Shown here piece after piece: positions 52,995 to 61,075 of a DNA stretch of 64,000 nt; the stretch's first letter is position 1, and every line of letters begins with the position of its first letter. A program made the position numbers and the translations under genes. The DNA lies in the NCBI GenBank assembly GCA_017471175.1, contig JAFUVS010000014.1, positions 1 through 64,000 of the forward strand, given 5' to 3'. The notes beneath the pieces are model-generated. The model worked only from the letters and a program-made list of their open reading frames with translations. It made no database searches and was not told where the DNA came from. This DNA is from Paludibacteraceae bacterium. GTDB taxonomy: Bacteria; Bacteroidota; Bacteroidia; Bacteroidales; Paludibacteraceae.

Positions 52995-55665
52995 GAAACT
53001 ACAAGAACGATTGGTAGAGGAGTTCGGCAAGCGTTACCTTGACCGTGTAGAGTTGCCGCAGTATTTCTATACCTCGCTGTCGCGCACGCTTCGCCCGTAT
53101 CAGGACGAATGCTTCCGTTATTTCACTACCTTTATCAGCGAGCCGTTTGAAGGTAAGCCCCTGCGTCCGCATTTGCTCTTCCACATGGCAACCGGTTCAG
53201 GAAAGACCTTAGTCATGGCAGGGGCAATGCTCTATTTGTACGAACAAGGTTACCGCAATTTCCTTTTCTTCGTGGATAGTACGAACATTGTGGAGAAGAC
53301 GCGCGATAACTTCCTTAATCCCGCTTCGGACAAGTACCTCTTTGCCCAGAAAATAGAGATTAACGGCAAGCAAGTCGAGATTAACGAAGTGGAGAATTTT
53401 CAAGGCGCTAATCCCGATTGTATCAATTTCTGCCTTACAACCATTCAAGGCTTGCACACAACGCTAAATAATCCGCGCGAGAACAGCGTGACGATAGATG
53501 ATTTTGCGGAGCAACAAGTAGTGTTGATTGCGGACGAAGCGCATCACATCAATTCCGAGACACGCGACGGAGGAAAGCAAACGACCATCAATTTCAATGT
53601 GGGTGAAGCGAACGAGGAAACGACCAACTGGGAACAGACGGTTATGCGTATTTTCCATAGCAACGAGAAGAATATGCTGTTGGAGTTCACGGCAACCGCT
53701 GACCTCACGAATCCCTTTATTGCAGAGAAATACTACGACAAGATCATCTTCGATTACCCGCTCAAACGTTTCCGCGAAGACGGCTATTCCAAAGATATTG
53801 AAGTGGTAGAAGCCGACCTTGCTCCGATTGACCGAGCATTGCAAGCCATAGTATTGAGCCAGTACAAACGCAAACTATTCTCCACACTTGGTCTTAACCG
53901 CAAACCTGTGGTTATGTTTAAGTCCAAGACGATCAAAGATAACAATGCATTCTTGCAGACTTTTGTAGATGCTATTACTCATCTCAAAACGGATAAGATA
54001 GTTTTCCTGCGTGGCTTGGCGTGTGATGACCTACAAACGGCTTTCCGATATTTCGAGGCGCATGGTATCACAGACGAGAACCTGATTTTGGAATTACAAC
54101 AAGACTTTTGCGAGGAGCGTCTTTTGCTTGTAGATGGTAACAATATCACGCCCGAAAAACAACAATATCTCAATTCTTTGGAATCCGAAACGAACGACTA
54201 TCGTGCGGTCTTTGCTGTGGATATGTTGAACGAAGGATGGGATGTGCTCAACCTATTTGACATTGTTCGCTTGTATGATACGCGCGACCCGAATATGCGA
54301 ACGAAAAAGCCGGGTAAGACAACCATGCAAGAAGCACAACTTATCGGTCGTGGCGCACGTTACTATGCCTTCGATGATCCAAGCAAACCCGAACTAAGCG
54401 GAATGCGTAAGTATGACGATGACATAGACAATCCGTTGCGGGTAATCGAGAAACTGCACTACCATAGTCAGCACAATCCTCGTTACATCCAAGAGTTGCG
54501 TACTGCCTTGGTAGATACCGGTATTATGGCTGAACACACGATAGAAGTGGAGGAAAACCTGAAAGAGGAATTCAAGCAATCGCGACTGTTCCAGAAAGGT
54601 ATTATCTTCAAGAACGAGCAGAAAGAGATTGAACCGGAAGAGAAGAATGTGGACGGTCTGAGTGACGCGATACGTAATAAGCGTTACGAAGTAACTATGC
54701 CAACCGGACAACAGAAATCTGGTGACATCTTCGGACGTTATACATCTTCTGAGTTAACCGCTCAAAGCCGAATCACACTCAAATTTTCCGATTTAGGCGA
54801 GCACGTAGTACGTACGGCAATTAACCGTTTCTCGGAACTGCACTTCGATAAACTCCAGAAACTATTCCCAGCGCTGACATCTATTCAGATGTTTATGAAA
54901 GATGCCCGTTACTTAAGCCATATTCAGTTTGTGGTAACGGGTGCTTCTGATGAGATAGAGCCTGGTAAGATGTCACAGAAGAACAAACTCTATATTGCGA
55001 CCGAAGTACTCCGCCAGATAGTACCGCAATTATCGACACAAGAGAAGCAATACAAAGGAACAACAGAGTTCAAACCTGCCGCCGTTAAACTTATCTTCCG
55101 CGACCATAAACTGCGTTTTGAGAATACGCATAGCAATGAGCAAATTGGTAAGTCAATGAACAATCCCTATAATACCGGTTACCATTTGAATCTAAATGAG
55201 AAAGATTGGTACGCTTATACCGATTGTTTTGGTACCTCTGAGGAAAAAGAATTGGTGAAATATATTGATGGTATCTACGCCAAACTGCGCGAGAAATACA
55301 GCGAAGAAGTATGGCTTGTGCGCAATGAGTTGGACTTTAAGATCTATAATTTTGAAGACGGCAGAGCTTTTGCGCCGGACTTTGTGTTATTCCTACGCCG
55401 TAAAGATGGTGAGGATTACGACAACCTGCAAATATTCATAGAGCCCAAAGGAACACACTTATTGGCAAACGATCAGTGGAAGGAAGATTTTCTCAATCAA
55501 ATACAAGGAGCAGATATCGGAGAGTTCTGTTTAAAGGGCGAGAAATTCAATATCTACGGTCTGCCGTTCTTTAACTGCGATAAAAATGTGCCGCAGCGTT
55601 TGCAAAACTTCGAAGCACAATTCAAAGAACTGACGGGCGTGGGGACATTTAGAAGCGTGTTGTAA
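52981..55665 (+). CDS. Type III restriction endonuclease subunit (Res)
   Basis: An 894-residue SF2 helicase-nuclease. Walker A is in LFHMATGSGKTLVMAGAML (70-76), the DEAH box in VLIADEAHHINSETRD (185-188), and motif VI near EAQLIGRGARYYAF. The C-terminal PD-(D/E)XK nuclease has FAPDFVLFLRR and LQIFIEPKGTHLL. With Mod it cuts DNA bearing two unmethylated sites in inverted orientation after ATP-dependent sliding. It is complete and in frame. It converges on yidD; the 112-bp gap holds only a small GTGAG-GCAT-CTCAC hairpin (55749-55762). Confidence 0.94.
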   Translation: MPADKKLQERLVEEFGKRYLDRVELPQYFYTSLSRTLRPYQDECFRYFTTFISEPFEGKPLRPHLLFHMATGSGKTLVMAGAMLYLYEQGYRNFLFFVDSTNIVEKTRDNFLNPASDKYLFAQKIEINGKQVEINEVENFQGANPDCINFCLTTIQGLHTTLNNPRENSVTIDDFAEQQVVLIADEAHHINSETRDGGKQTTINFNVGEANEETTNWEQTVMRIFHSNEKNMLLEFTATADLTNPFIAEKYYDKIIFDYPLKRFREDGYSKDIEVVEADLAPIDRALQAIVLSQYKRKLFSTLGLNRKPVVMFKSKTIKDNNAFLQTFVDAITHLKTDKIVFLRGLACDDLQTAFRYFEAHGITDENLILELQQDFCEERLLLVDGNNITPEKQQYLNSLESETNDYRAVFAVDMLNEGWDVLNLFDIVRLYDTRDPNMRTKKPGKTTMQEAQLIGRGARYYAFDDPSKPELSGMRKYDDDIDNPLRVIEKLHYHSQHNPRYIQELRTALVDTGIMAEHTIEVEENLKEEFKQSRLFQKGIIFKNEQKEIEPEEKNVDGLSDAIRNKRYEVTMPTGQQKSGDIFGRYTSSELTAQSRITLKFSDLGEHVVRTAINRFSELHFDKLQKLFPALTSIQMFMKDARYLSHIQFVVTGASDEIEPGKMSQKNKLYIATEVLRQIVPQLSTQEKQYKGTTEFKPAAVKLIFRDHKLRFENTHSNEQIGKSMNNPYNTGYHLNLNEKDWYAYTDCFGTSEEKELVKYIDGIYAKLREKYSEEVWLVRNELDFKIYNFEDGRAFAPDFVLFLRRKDGEDYDNLQIFIEPKGTHLLANDQWKEDFLNQIQGADIGEFCLKGEKFNIYGLPFFNCDKNVPQRLQNFEAQFKELTGVGTFRSVL

Positions 55666-55777
55666 GAAGTTGCGTTGGGAGATTTTTTTGATGTTTTGGA
55701 GTGGCTATAGCCCTATATTTTGAAGACAGTGTAGGTAAGACGTATGATGTGAGGCATCTCACCTAAAAGAGTTAGCA

Positions 55778-56017
55778 CTATGGTACGGGATCGTAGCCGC
55801 TGCCGCCCCACGGGTGGCAACGCAGGATGCGCTTGATGCCGAGCCAACCGCCGCGAAAAATACCGTACTTCATCACTGACTCAATCATATACTGACTGCA
55901 CGTAGGCGTATAGCGACAAGAAGGGGGTGTGAGCGGCGAGATGCACGCCCGATAGAAATAGACAGGAACGAGAAAAAGTTTTCGCAGCCAAGTCCTCCAT
56001 GTGATGCGCGTGTTCAT
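55778..56017 (-). CDS. yidD: Membrane protein insertion efficiency factor YidD
   Basis: A 79-residue protein of the YidD/DUF37 family: [58 protein letters not shown], with the conserved cysteines and the [12 protein letters not shown] end. An amphipathic N-terminal helix lets it bind the inner membrane, where it helps YidC-dependent insertion. It overlaps the rnpA stop by 4 nt, the usual coupling. Confidence 0.96.
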   Translation of the reverse strand: MNTRITWRTWLRKLFLVPVYFYRACISPLTPPSCRYTPTCSQYMIESVMKYGIFRGGWLGIKRILRCHPWGGSGYDPVP

Positions 56018-56385
56018 CCTGCGTTGAGATTATTGAGTTTTCGGATGGCTTTTTCGACGGCTCTATAGACCACGGGATAGGGTTGCTTGGTCTTGTCTAT
56101 ATAGTTGAATGCCAACCAATAGGTTCCCTTCAAGTCATACTGCTGCAGACGCCACGCTTCACGCATCAGCCGGCGCAGCCGGTTACGATCAACGGCGTGG
56201 CGGAAAAGCGATTTGGGTGCCCATACCAAGACTTCCGTATCGTTTGATGTATGGGCTGCGTCCTCTTCTTTCGGCAGATAGGTCACGCGCAAGGGCCACG
56301 CCACAAATTTCTTTCCTTCGGCATAAAAGGCGTTGATGCGCATCCGTCCGCAGAGCCGTTGTGATTTGGGAAACGTAAAGCGCAT
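56014..56385 (-). CDS. rnpA: Ribonuclease P protein component
   Basis: A 123-residue basic protein with the RNR signature [20 protein letters not shown] and N-terminal [20 protein letters not shown], as in RnpA. It aids the RNase P RNA in removing 5' leaders from pre-tRNAs. Middle position of hemD-rnpA-yidD, the common Bacteroidales order instead of the rpmH-rnpA order. Confidence 0.95.
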   Translation of the reverse strand: MRFTFPKSQRLCGRMRINAFYAEGKKFVAWPLRVTYLPKEEDAAHTSNDTEVLVWAPKSLFRHAVDRNRLRRLMREAWRLQQYDLKGTYWLAFNYIDKTKQPYPVVYRAVEKAIRKLNNLNAG

Positions 56386-56388
56386 CGT

Positions 56389-57156
56389 TTAGTCAATCGG
56401 CTGATCGATAGGGTGGTTCTCAAGGTAGTGGTGAATAGCCGAGGTGATGCCCGGGAATTCGGGTGTGGGGGCGATAATATCCGGTTCTATTCCTATGGCA
56501 CGATAAGCAGCCACGGTATTCTGCCCGAAGGCGGCAAACACTTTGTCGCCGGTCTTGAGGTCGGGGAAACTGTTGTGCAGCGCATTCACACCAGTGGACG
56601 TAAAGAGGACAACCATCTGATAGTCAAATGGTTCATTCTTATCCCACTCGGCGGGAACAGAGCGATACATAACCGCAGGCTTGACCGTAATCTTATGGGC
56701 TGAGAGCATCTTGATGACATCATCGTTGTAGTTCTCCGACACGACCATCAGGTACTTTTCGTTGGGTCGGCGGTTCATTGTGGGGAGCAATTCCTCAAAG
56801 TTGTTGTTCTCCGAGTAGAAGACTTTGCGCTTGCGGTACGGAATATACTTCTGGAGGTATCCGGCTATGGCTTCGGAGAGGCAATAGAAGTGCATCGTGT
56901 CGGGTACGGTTAGCCGCATTTCGGCACAAAGGCGGAAATAATGGTCGGCAGCGACGCGCGTATTGAGCAACACCGCCGTGTAGTCTAACGGGTTGATATG
57001 CTGGCGGCGGAACTCGCGTACATCCAAGCCGTCCAAGCGGATGAGTTGATGAAAATCGAAGGTTACGCCAAACTCTTCCTCCATATCCGTATAGCGGTTA
57101 TGGTCGGTAAGCGGGCGAGGTTGCGATACTAAAATCTTATACGTATTCTGTGCCAT
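56389..57156 (-). CDS. hemD: Uroporphyrinogen-III synthase
   Basis: A 255-residue HemD family protein: KILVSQPRPLTDHNRYTDME, then LDYTAVLLNTRVAADHYFRL and the second-domain motif MVVLFTSTGVNALHNSFPD with GDKVFAAFGQNTVAAYRAIG. It closes and inverts hydroxymethylbilane to uroporphyrinogen III. The other heme genes are not in this window. The C-terminus is followed within 3 bp by rnpA. Confidence 0.9.
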   Translation of the reverse strand: MAQNTYKILVSQPRPLTDHNRYTDMEEEFGVTFDFHQLIRLDGLDVREFRRQHINPLDYTAVLLNTRVAADHYFRLCAEMRLTVPDTMHFYCLSEAIAGYLQKYIPYRKRKVFYSENNNFEELLPTMNRRPNEKYLMVVSENYNDDVIKMLSAHKITVKPAVMYRSVPAEWDKNEPFDYQMVVLFTSTGVNALHNSFPDLKTGDKVFAAFGQNTVAAYRAIGIEPDIIAPTPEFPGITSAIHHYLENHPIDQPID

Positions 57157-57171
57157 AGGGCAGAAAGTTTT

Positions 57172-57825
57172 TTATACGATTAGGCTTATCCGAGCAGCCA
57201 TCCCGTAGAGGAAAGCCATCGGAATTATCTCAAGGGTCATTATATACAATGCGATATAAAAGAGCGACTTGACGGAGCGGGCGTAGGACACCGTCATTTT
57301 GCCGGTGAGGGCGATGATATAGAGGACGATGATGCCTGCAGCTAATTGGGGCAAGATAGGCTGCAAAGGTAGCAGAGGGGTCAAGCAACACGGCACATAG
57401 AACAAAAGGGACACCAACATCAGCAGCGAGAGGGAATCCTCCTGAATAGCTTGCGCTTCGTGTTGAATAGAAAAGACATAGCCGATGAACCGCGAAACAA
57501 GGAAACGTGCCAACAGCCATAAGGCAATTAAAGCCGCAAATAGGACGAATTGCAGCCAGTGCAACGCCCCTGACGAATACATACACAGCCATAGACAGAG
57601 GGCAAACGAGCCAACCAAAAAGAGATGGGAAAAGACGATGGGCGTGAGCCGGGTGGTATCAGAATAACGGCGCGTTATCTTAGAGAAGAGGACGCTGACA
57701 CATTCGTTTAGGAACGTAGGATAAGAGATGAGCGTCATCACGGCACATATCAGCAGGAAAAGGAGCAGCCAAGCGAAGGATGCCGAAGAATAGAGGGAGG
57801 CAATATGCGGATAAAAAGTGTACAC
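57172..57825 (-). CDS. DUF4271 membrane protein
   Basis: A 217-residue protein with six predicted helices, starting at GTG (MYTFYPHIASLYSSASF) 6 bp after the LOG gene. Landmarks are SYPTFLNECVSVLFSKITRR and YIIALTGKMTVSYARSVKSL, with a final MTLEIIPMAFLYGM, all typical of DUF4271. The gene is almost always directly upstream of hemD in Bacteroidetes. Function unknown. Confidence 0.85.
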   Translation of the reverse strand: MYTFYPHIASLYSSASFAWLLLFLLICAVMTLISYPTFLNECVSVLFSKITRRYSDTTRLTPIVFSHLFLVGSFALCLWLCMYSSGALHWLQFVLFAALIALWLLARFLVSRFIGYVFSIQHEAQAIQEDSLSLLMLVSLLFYVPCCLTPLLPLQPILPQLAAGIIVLYIIALTGKMTVSYARSVKSLFYIALYIMTLEIIPMAFLYGMAARISLIV

Positions 57826-57831
57826 GAGTAA

Positions 57832-58410
57832 TCAGATTGCGGCATCGCGTCGCGTGGATTTGTCCCAGGGTTTAGCGTTCAGCAGGGCAGGTATGACCTC
57901 TTCGGCAGTGCTCACGACTGCAAACATCTCCTTGTGGACGGGTCGGATAAAATGTTCCGCTACCATACGATCGATAGCCGCCAAAAGGGGATCGTAATAG
58001 CCACAAGTATTCAGAATGACAACGGGTTTGGTATGGAGTCCGAGTTGCTTCCACGTCAGGCATTCGAGCAGTTCCTCGAAGGTGCCGATACCTCCGGGCA
58101 GAGCCACCATAGCGTCTGCGAGGTCGGCAATCTTGGCTTTGCGCTCGTGCATGGTCTGCACAATGATGGTGCGGGTACTGGCTGGGTTGTTCCATCCCTC
58201 GTCCACCATAAACTGCGGGATGATGCCTGTGATTTCTCCTTTTTCGGCGAGTACTCCTTTTGCCAAGGCACCCATCAGCCCGATACCGCCATCGCCATAG
58301 ACAACGCCTATTTGCTCTTTCGCGAATAACTGCCCCAAACGGTATGCCTCGTCAAAATAGACTTGCTTTACTTGGGAGGAGGATGCGCAATATACGGCTA
58401 CGTTCTTCAT
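57832..58410 (-). CDS. LOG family nucleotide phosphoribohydrolase
   Basis: A 192-residue TIGR00730/LOG family protein: VAVYCASSSQVKQVYFDEAY, VYGDGGIGLMGALAKGVLAE and the catalytic motif MVALPGGIGTFEELLECLTW. Family members cleave nucleoside monophosphates, including cytokinin forms, to base and ribose phosphate. The first gene of the LOG-DUF4271-hemD-rnpA-yidD run, preceded by its own -7 element. Confidence 0.9.
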   Translation of the reverse strand: MKNVAVYCASSSQVKQVYFDEAYRLGQLFAKEQIGVVYGDGGIGLMGALAKGVLAEKGEITGIIPQFMVDEGWNNPASTRTIIVQTMHERKAKIADLADAMVALPGGIGTFEELLECLTWKQLGLHTKPVVILNTCGYYDPLLAAIDRMVAEHFIRPVHKEMFAVVSTAEEVIPALLNAKPWDKSTRRDAAI

Positions 58411-58454
58411 CGAGAAAAGGGTATTAAAGGTGAGAAAAACATCAAAAAAGCGCG

Positions 58455-58462
58455 CAAAAGTA
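58455..58462 (-). promoter_or_regulatory. -7 element of the LOG operon promoter
   Basis: Minus-strand TACTTTTG followed by CGCGC. The -33 is weak. It is divergent from the GNAT promoter 43 bp away. Confidence 0.55.
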
Positions 58463-58478
58463 CAAAAAATGTTTTATA

Positions 58479-58512
58479 TTTGTTTACATATACCGAAAAA
58501 AGTGTACTTTTG
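58479..58512 (+). promoter_or_regulatory. Promoter of the GNAT gene
   Basis: TTTG (58479-58482), 22 nt (slightly long), TACTTTTG (58505-58512), then CCCGC, 28 bp before the ATG at 58540. Confidence 0.55.
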
Positions 58513-58539
58513 CCCGCTGTTTTACGGAAAAAACGAAGT

Positions 58540-59670
58540 ATGTCTTTGGAAATACGCAAAATTAACACGCGCCGCGAAATCCATCAATTTATAGACTTTG
58601 CCAACGACTTATACGCTGATTGTCAGTACTATTGTCCGCCTCTCTATTTTGATGAACTCAATACATTTGACGAGAAGAAGAACCCTGCATTGGAGGTATG
58701 CGAGAAGCAGTTGTTTATGGCATACCGTGACGGGAAGGCAGTAGGCAGAATAGCCGCCATCATCAACCATCGCGCCAATGCGCATTGGGGTTATAAGAAA
58801 GTGCGTTTCGGCTGGATGGACTTTGTGGACAATGAAGAGGTGAGTCGCGCACTGTTGGATGCGGTACGCGATTGGGGGAAGGAACGCGGGATGACGGCTA
58901 TGAACGGACCGGTAGGGTTCACGGATTGGGATCATCAGGGTCTTCTTATTGAGGGATACGATTATTTAGCTCCGTTAGCATCTCTTTACAATTACGCTTA
59001 CTACGAGAAGCACTTGGAGGATTACGGGCTGACAAAGGAAGCCGACTGGATTGAATACCGCATTACGCCTCCGCAGGTAATGCCCGAGAAGTTAGGACGC
59101 ATCAGCGAAATAGTTAAGGAACGCTACCACGTAAGAGTGGATAAGGTACATTCAGCCAAGGAGTTGCAACGCAAGTACGGATCGACGTATATGGACGTGT
59201 TGGACGAAGCGTATCAGCACTTGTATAACTTCCAGCCGATGACACAGCGGCAGAAAGACTACTACAAGAATATGTACTTCCCGATACTGAACTTCGACTT
59301 TGTAACGATTGTGGTGAACGAGAAGGACGAGATAGTGGGTGCAGGTGTAGGAATGCCGGACATATCGGAGGCTGTGCGCAAATGCGGAGGCAAGTTGTTG
59401 CCCTTCGGATGGTATCATATACTCAAAGCGTTGCGCGCGAAGAAGATGGATGTATTTGACCTGCTGCTGATTGGTGTTCGTCCCGACTATCAGAACAAGG
59501 GCATTAACAGCGTGATTATGGCGGATTGGGTACCCTACTATATAAAGTACGGCATCAAGCAGACGGAAACGACGGCGATGTTGGAAACTAACAACAAGGT
59601 GCTCAGTCAGATGGACTTGTTTGAGACCAAGCAGCATAAACGTCGTCGCGCCTACGTCAAAGAGATATGA
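58540..59670 (+). CDS. GNAT-like N-acetyltransferase family protein
   Basis: The start is set to the ATG at 58540 (MSLEIRKINTRREIHQFIDF), since earlier codons precede the promoter; 376 residues. It has the two-part pattern of a large Bacteroidetes family: LFMAYRDGKAVGRIAAIINH and NGPVGFTDWDHQGLLIEGYD in the first half, then a GNAT acetyl-CoA-binding segment DLLLIGVRPDYQNKGINSVI and a late ETNNKVLSQMDLFETKQHKR RR. The substrate is unknown. The stop overlaps the fur start by 4 nt. Confidence 0.82.
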   Translation: MSLEIRKINTRREIHQFIDFANDLYADCQYYCPPLYFDELNTFDEKKNPALEVCEKQLFMAYRDGKAVGRIAAIINHRANAHWGYKKVRFGWMDFVDNEEVSRALLDAVRDWGKERGMTAMNGPVGFTDWDHQGLLIEGYDYLAPLASLYNYAYYEKHLEDYGLTKEADWIEYRITPPQVMPEKLGRISEIVKERYHVRVDKVHSAKELQRKYGSTYMDVLDEAYQHLYNFQPMTQRQKDYYKNMYFPILNFDFVTIVVNEKDEIVGAGVGMPDISEAVRKCGGKLLPFGWYHILKALRAKKMDVFDLLLIGVRPDYQNKGINSVIMADWVPYYIKYGIKQTETTAMLETNNKVLSQMDLFETKQHKRRRAYVKEI

Positions 59671-60125
59671 CGCACTCGGAGAATACGTACCAGCAAAGTT
59701 CACGGCGCTTGGGGCAGTATCTGTCACGCAAGGGGATGCGCGCCTCGGTGGAAAGGCAAGCGGTTTTGCGACTGTTCTGTTCGGGGAAACGAAGTTGGAC
59801 GATGGCGGAGTTGATAGCAGAAGCCGAGGAAGAGCATATATGTCGCGCAACGGTTTATAACGCAGTGCGCGTACTGACTGAGGCGGAGATAGTGGAGATA
59901 CGTAAGCCTGCGGGGATTCATCAAACGCCGGAATACGCGTTGAATGAAACGGGGCAGAACCACATTCGGATGATTTGCACACGTTGCAAGCGGGAAACGG
60001 AGTTGAAGGACACCGGCATCACCCGAATGGTGAGCGAAAAGAAATACAGGAACTTCGTGATGAGCCGCTTTGAGTTGACGGTCTATGGCGAATGCAAAGT
60101 ATGTAGAAAGAAACAAAGAGAATGA
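59667..60125 (+). CDS. Fur family transcriptional regulator
   Basis: A 152-residue protein. The winged helix at ~20-85 contains RQAVLRLFCSGKRSWTMAEL and the recognition helix ICRATVYNAVRVLTEAEIVE. The metal/dimer domain has two CxxC zinc pairs (ICTRCKRE and ECKVCRKKQ). It may sense iron, zinc or peroxide; the class cannot be fixed by eye. It is coupled to the GNAT gene before it and the zinc peptidase gene after it by 4-nt overlaps. Confidence 0.9.
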   Translation: MTHSENTYQQSSRRLGQYLSRKGMRASVERQAVLRLFCSGKRSWTMAELIAEAEEEHICRATVYNAVRVLTEAEIVEIRKPAGIHQTPEYALNETGQNHIRMICTRCKRETELKDTGITRMVSEKKYRNFVMSRFELTVYGECKVCRKKQRE

Positions 60126-60829
60126 TTATGGAACAGGGAATTGTTTTTTCACCCAATACGATATATTGGATTATCTTCATCGGCGTAGCGGTGGCGAGTT
60201 GGATTGTGTCCGCATCGTTGGAATATAAGTTCAAGAAGTACTCGCGCGTGCCGTTGCGTATGACGGGCAAGGAGGTGGCGGAGAAGATGCTGCGTGACAA
60301 TGGGATTGATGATGTAAAAGTAACGTGCACGAAAGGTCATTTGACCGACCACTATAATCCTGCCACACAGACGGTTAATCTGTCGGAAAGCGTCTATAAT
60401 TCGGCATCGGTAGCGGCAGCTGCAGTAGCGGCGCACGAATGCGGTCACGCCGTGCAGCACGAGACGGCGTATGCGCCTCTCAAAATGCGTTCAGCGTTAG
60501 TGCCGGTGGTCAATTTCGCGGGGAAATGGATGATGTGGGTGCTGTTGGCGGGTATGTTGCTCTTGCAGATTTTTCCGGCTGTAATGGGCATTGGTATTCT
60601 TCTGTTTGCACTCACTACCCTATTCTCTTTTATTACGCTGCCGGTAGAGATAGATGCGAGTCGCCGTGCGGTGGCCTGGTTGGATGGCGCGGGAATAACG
60701 GATGCAGAGACCACTCCATTAGCGAAGTCGGCACTACGTAGCGCGGCATACACGTATGTGGTGGCAGCATTAGGATCGTTGGCTAACCTGCTGTACTACA
60801 TAATGATATTTGTAGGAAGGAGAGACTGA
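60122..60829 (+). CDS. Membrane zinc metallopeptidase (YugP type)
   Basis: A 235-residue protein with an N-terminal helix (IYWIIFIGVAVASWIVSASL), the zinc motif AAHECGHAVQHE (HECGH at 105-109), and further helices at ~125-170 and the C-terminus. FITLPVEIDASRRAVAWLDG is the usual third motif of neutral zinc metallopeptidase_2. Substrates are unknown. Co-transcribed with fur. Confidence 0.92.
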   Translation: MIMEQGIVFSPNTIYWIIFIGVAVASWIVSASLEYKFKKYSRVPLRMTGKEVAEKMLRDNGIDDVKVTCTKGHLTDHYNPATQTVNLSESVYNSASVAAAAVAAHECGHAVQHETAYAPLKMRSALVPVVNFAGKWMMWVLLAGMLLLQIFPAVMGIGILLFALTTLFSFITLPVEIDASRRAVAWLDGAGITDAETTPLAKSALRSAAYTYVVAALGSLANLLYYIMIFVGRRD

Positions 60830-60830
60830 A

Positions 60831-60868
60831 AACACTAAACTCTAAACTCTAAACACTAAACTTTAAAC
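60831..60868. repeat. GTTTAGA array 5 (inverse orientation)
   Basis: AAACTCT/AAACACT heptamers, the complement of the arrays seen elsewhere, lie between the peptidase stop and tRNA-Arg. Confidence 0.75.
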
Positions 60869-60874
60869 ATACAC

Positions 60875-60948
60875 GGCCCTGTAGCTCAATTGAATAGAGT
60901 GTTGGATTCCGGTTCCAAAGGTTCCGGGTTTGAGCCCCGGCAGGGTCA
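60875..60948 (+). tRNA. tRNA-Arg (CCG)
   Basis: A 74-nt cloverleaf. Acceptor GGCCCTG pairs with CAGGGTC (one G-T pair). The anticodon stem TTGGA/TCCAA holds loop TTCCGGT with CCG at 60909-60911. CCA is not encoded. No separate promoter was recognised, so it may be read from the upstream operon through the repeat array. Confidence 0.94.
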
Positions 60949-60950
60949 CG

Positions 60951-61008
60951 AAAGACGATAATAGACCGCTTAATTGGCGGTCTATTATCGTCTTTTATTG
61001 TTTTTTGG
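60951..61008 (+). terminator. Strong terminator after tRNA-Arg
   Basis: A perfect 19-bp stem (60951-60969 with 60977-60995), a 7-nt loop, then a T-rich tail. It is among the longest stems in the window. Confidence 0.93.
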
Positions 61009-61075
61009 GTTACAAGACGGAATACGAGCGGATGTTGTTCAGTAAGAATGGAATATTTGCGAATGTCGTACGGTT

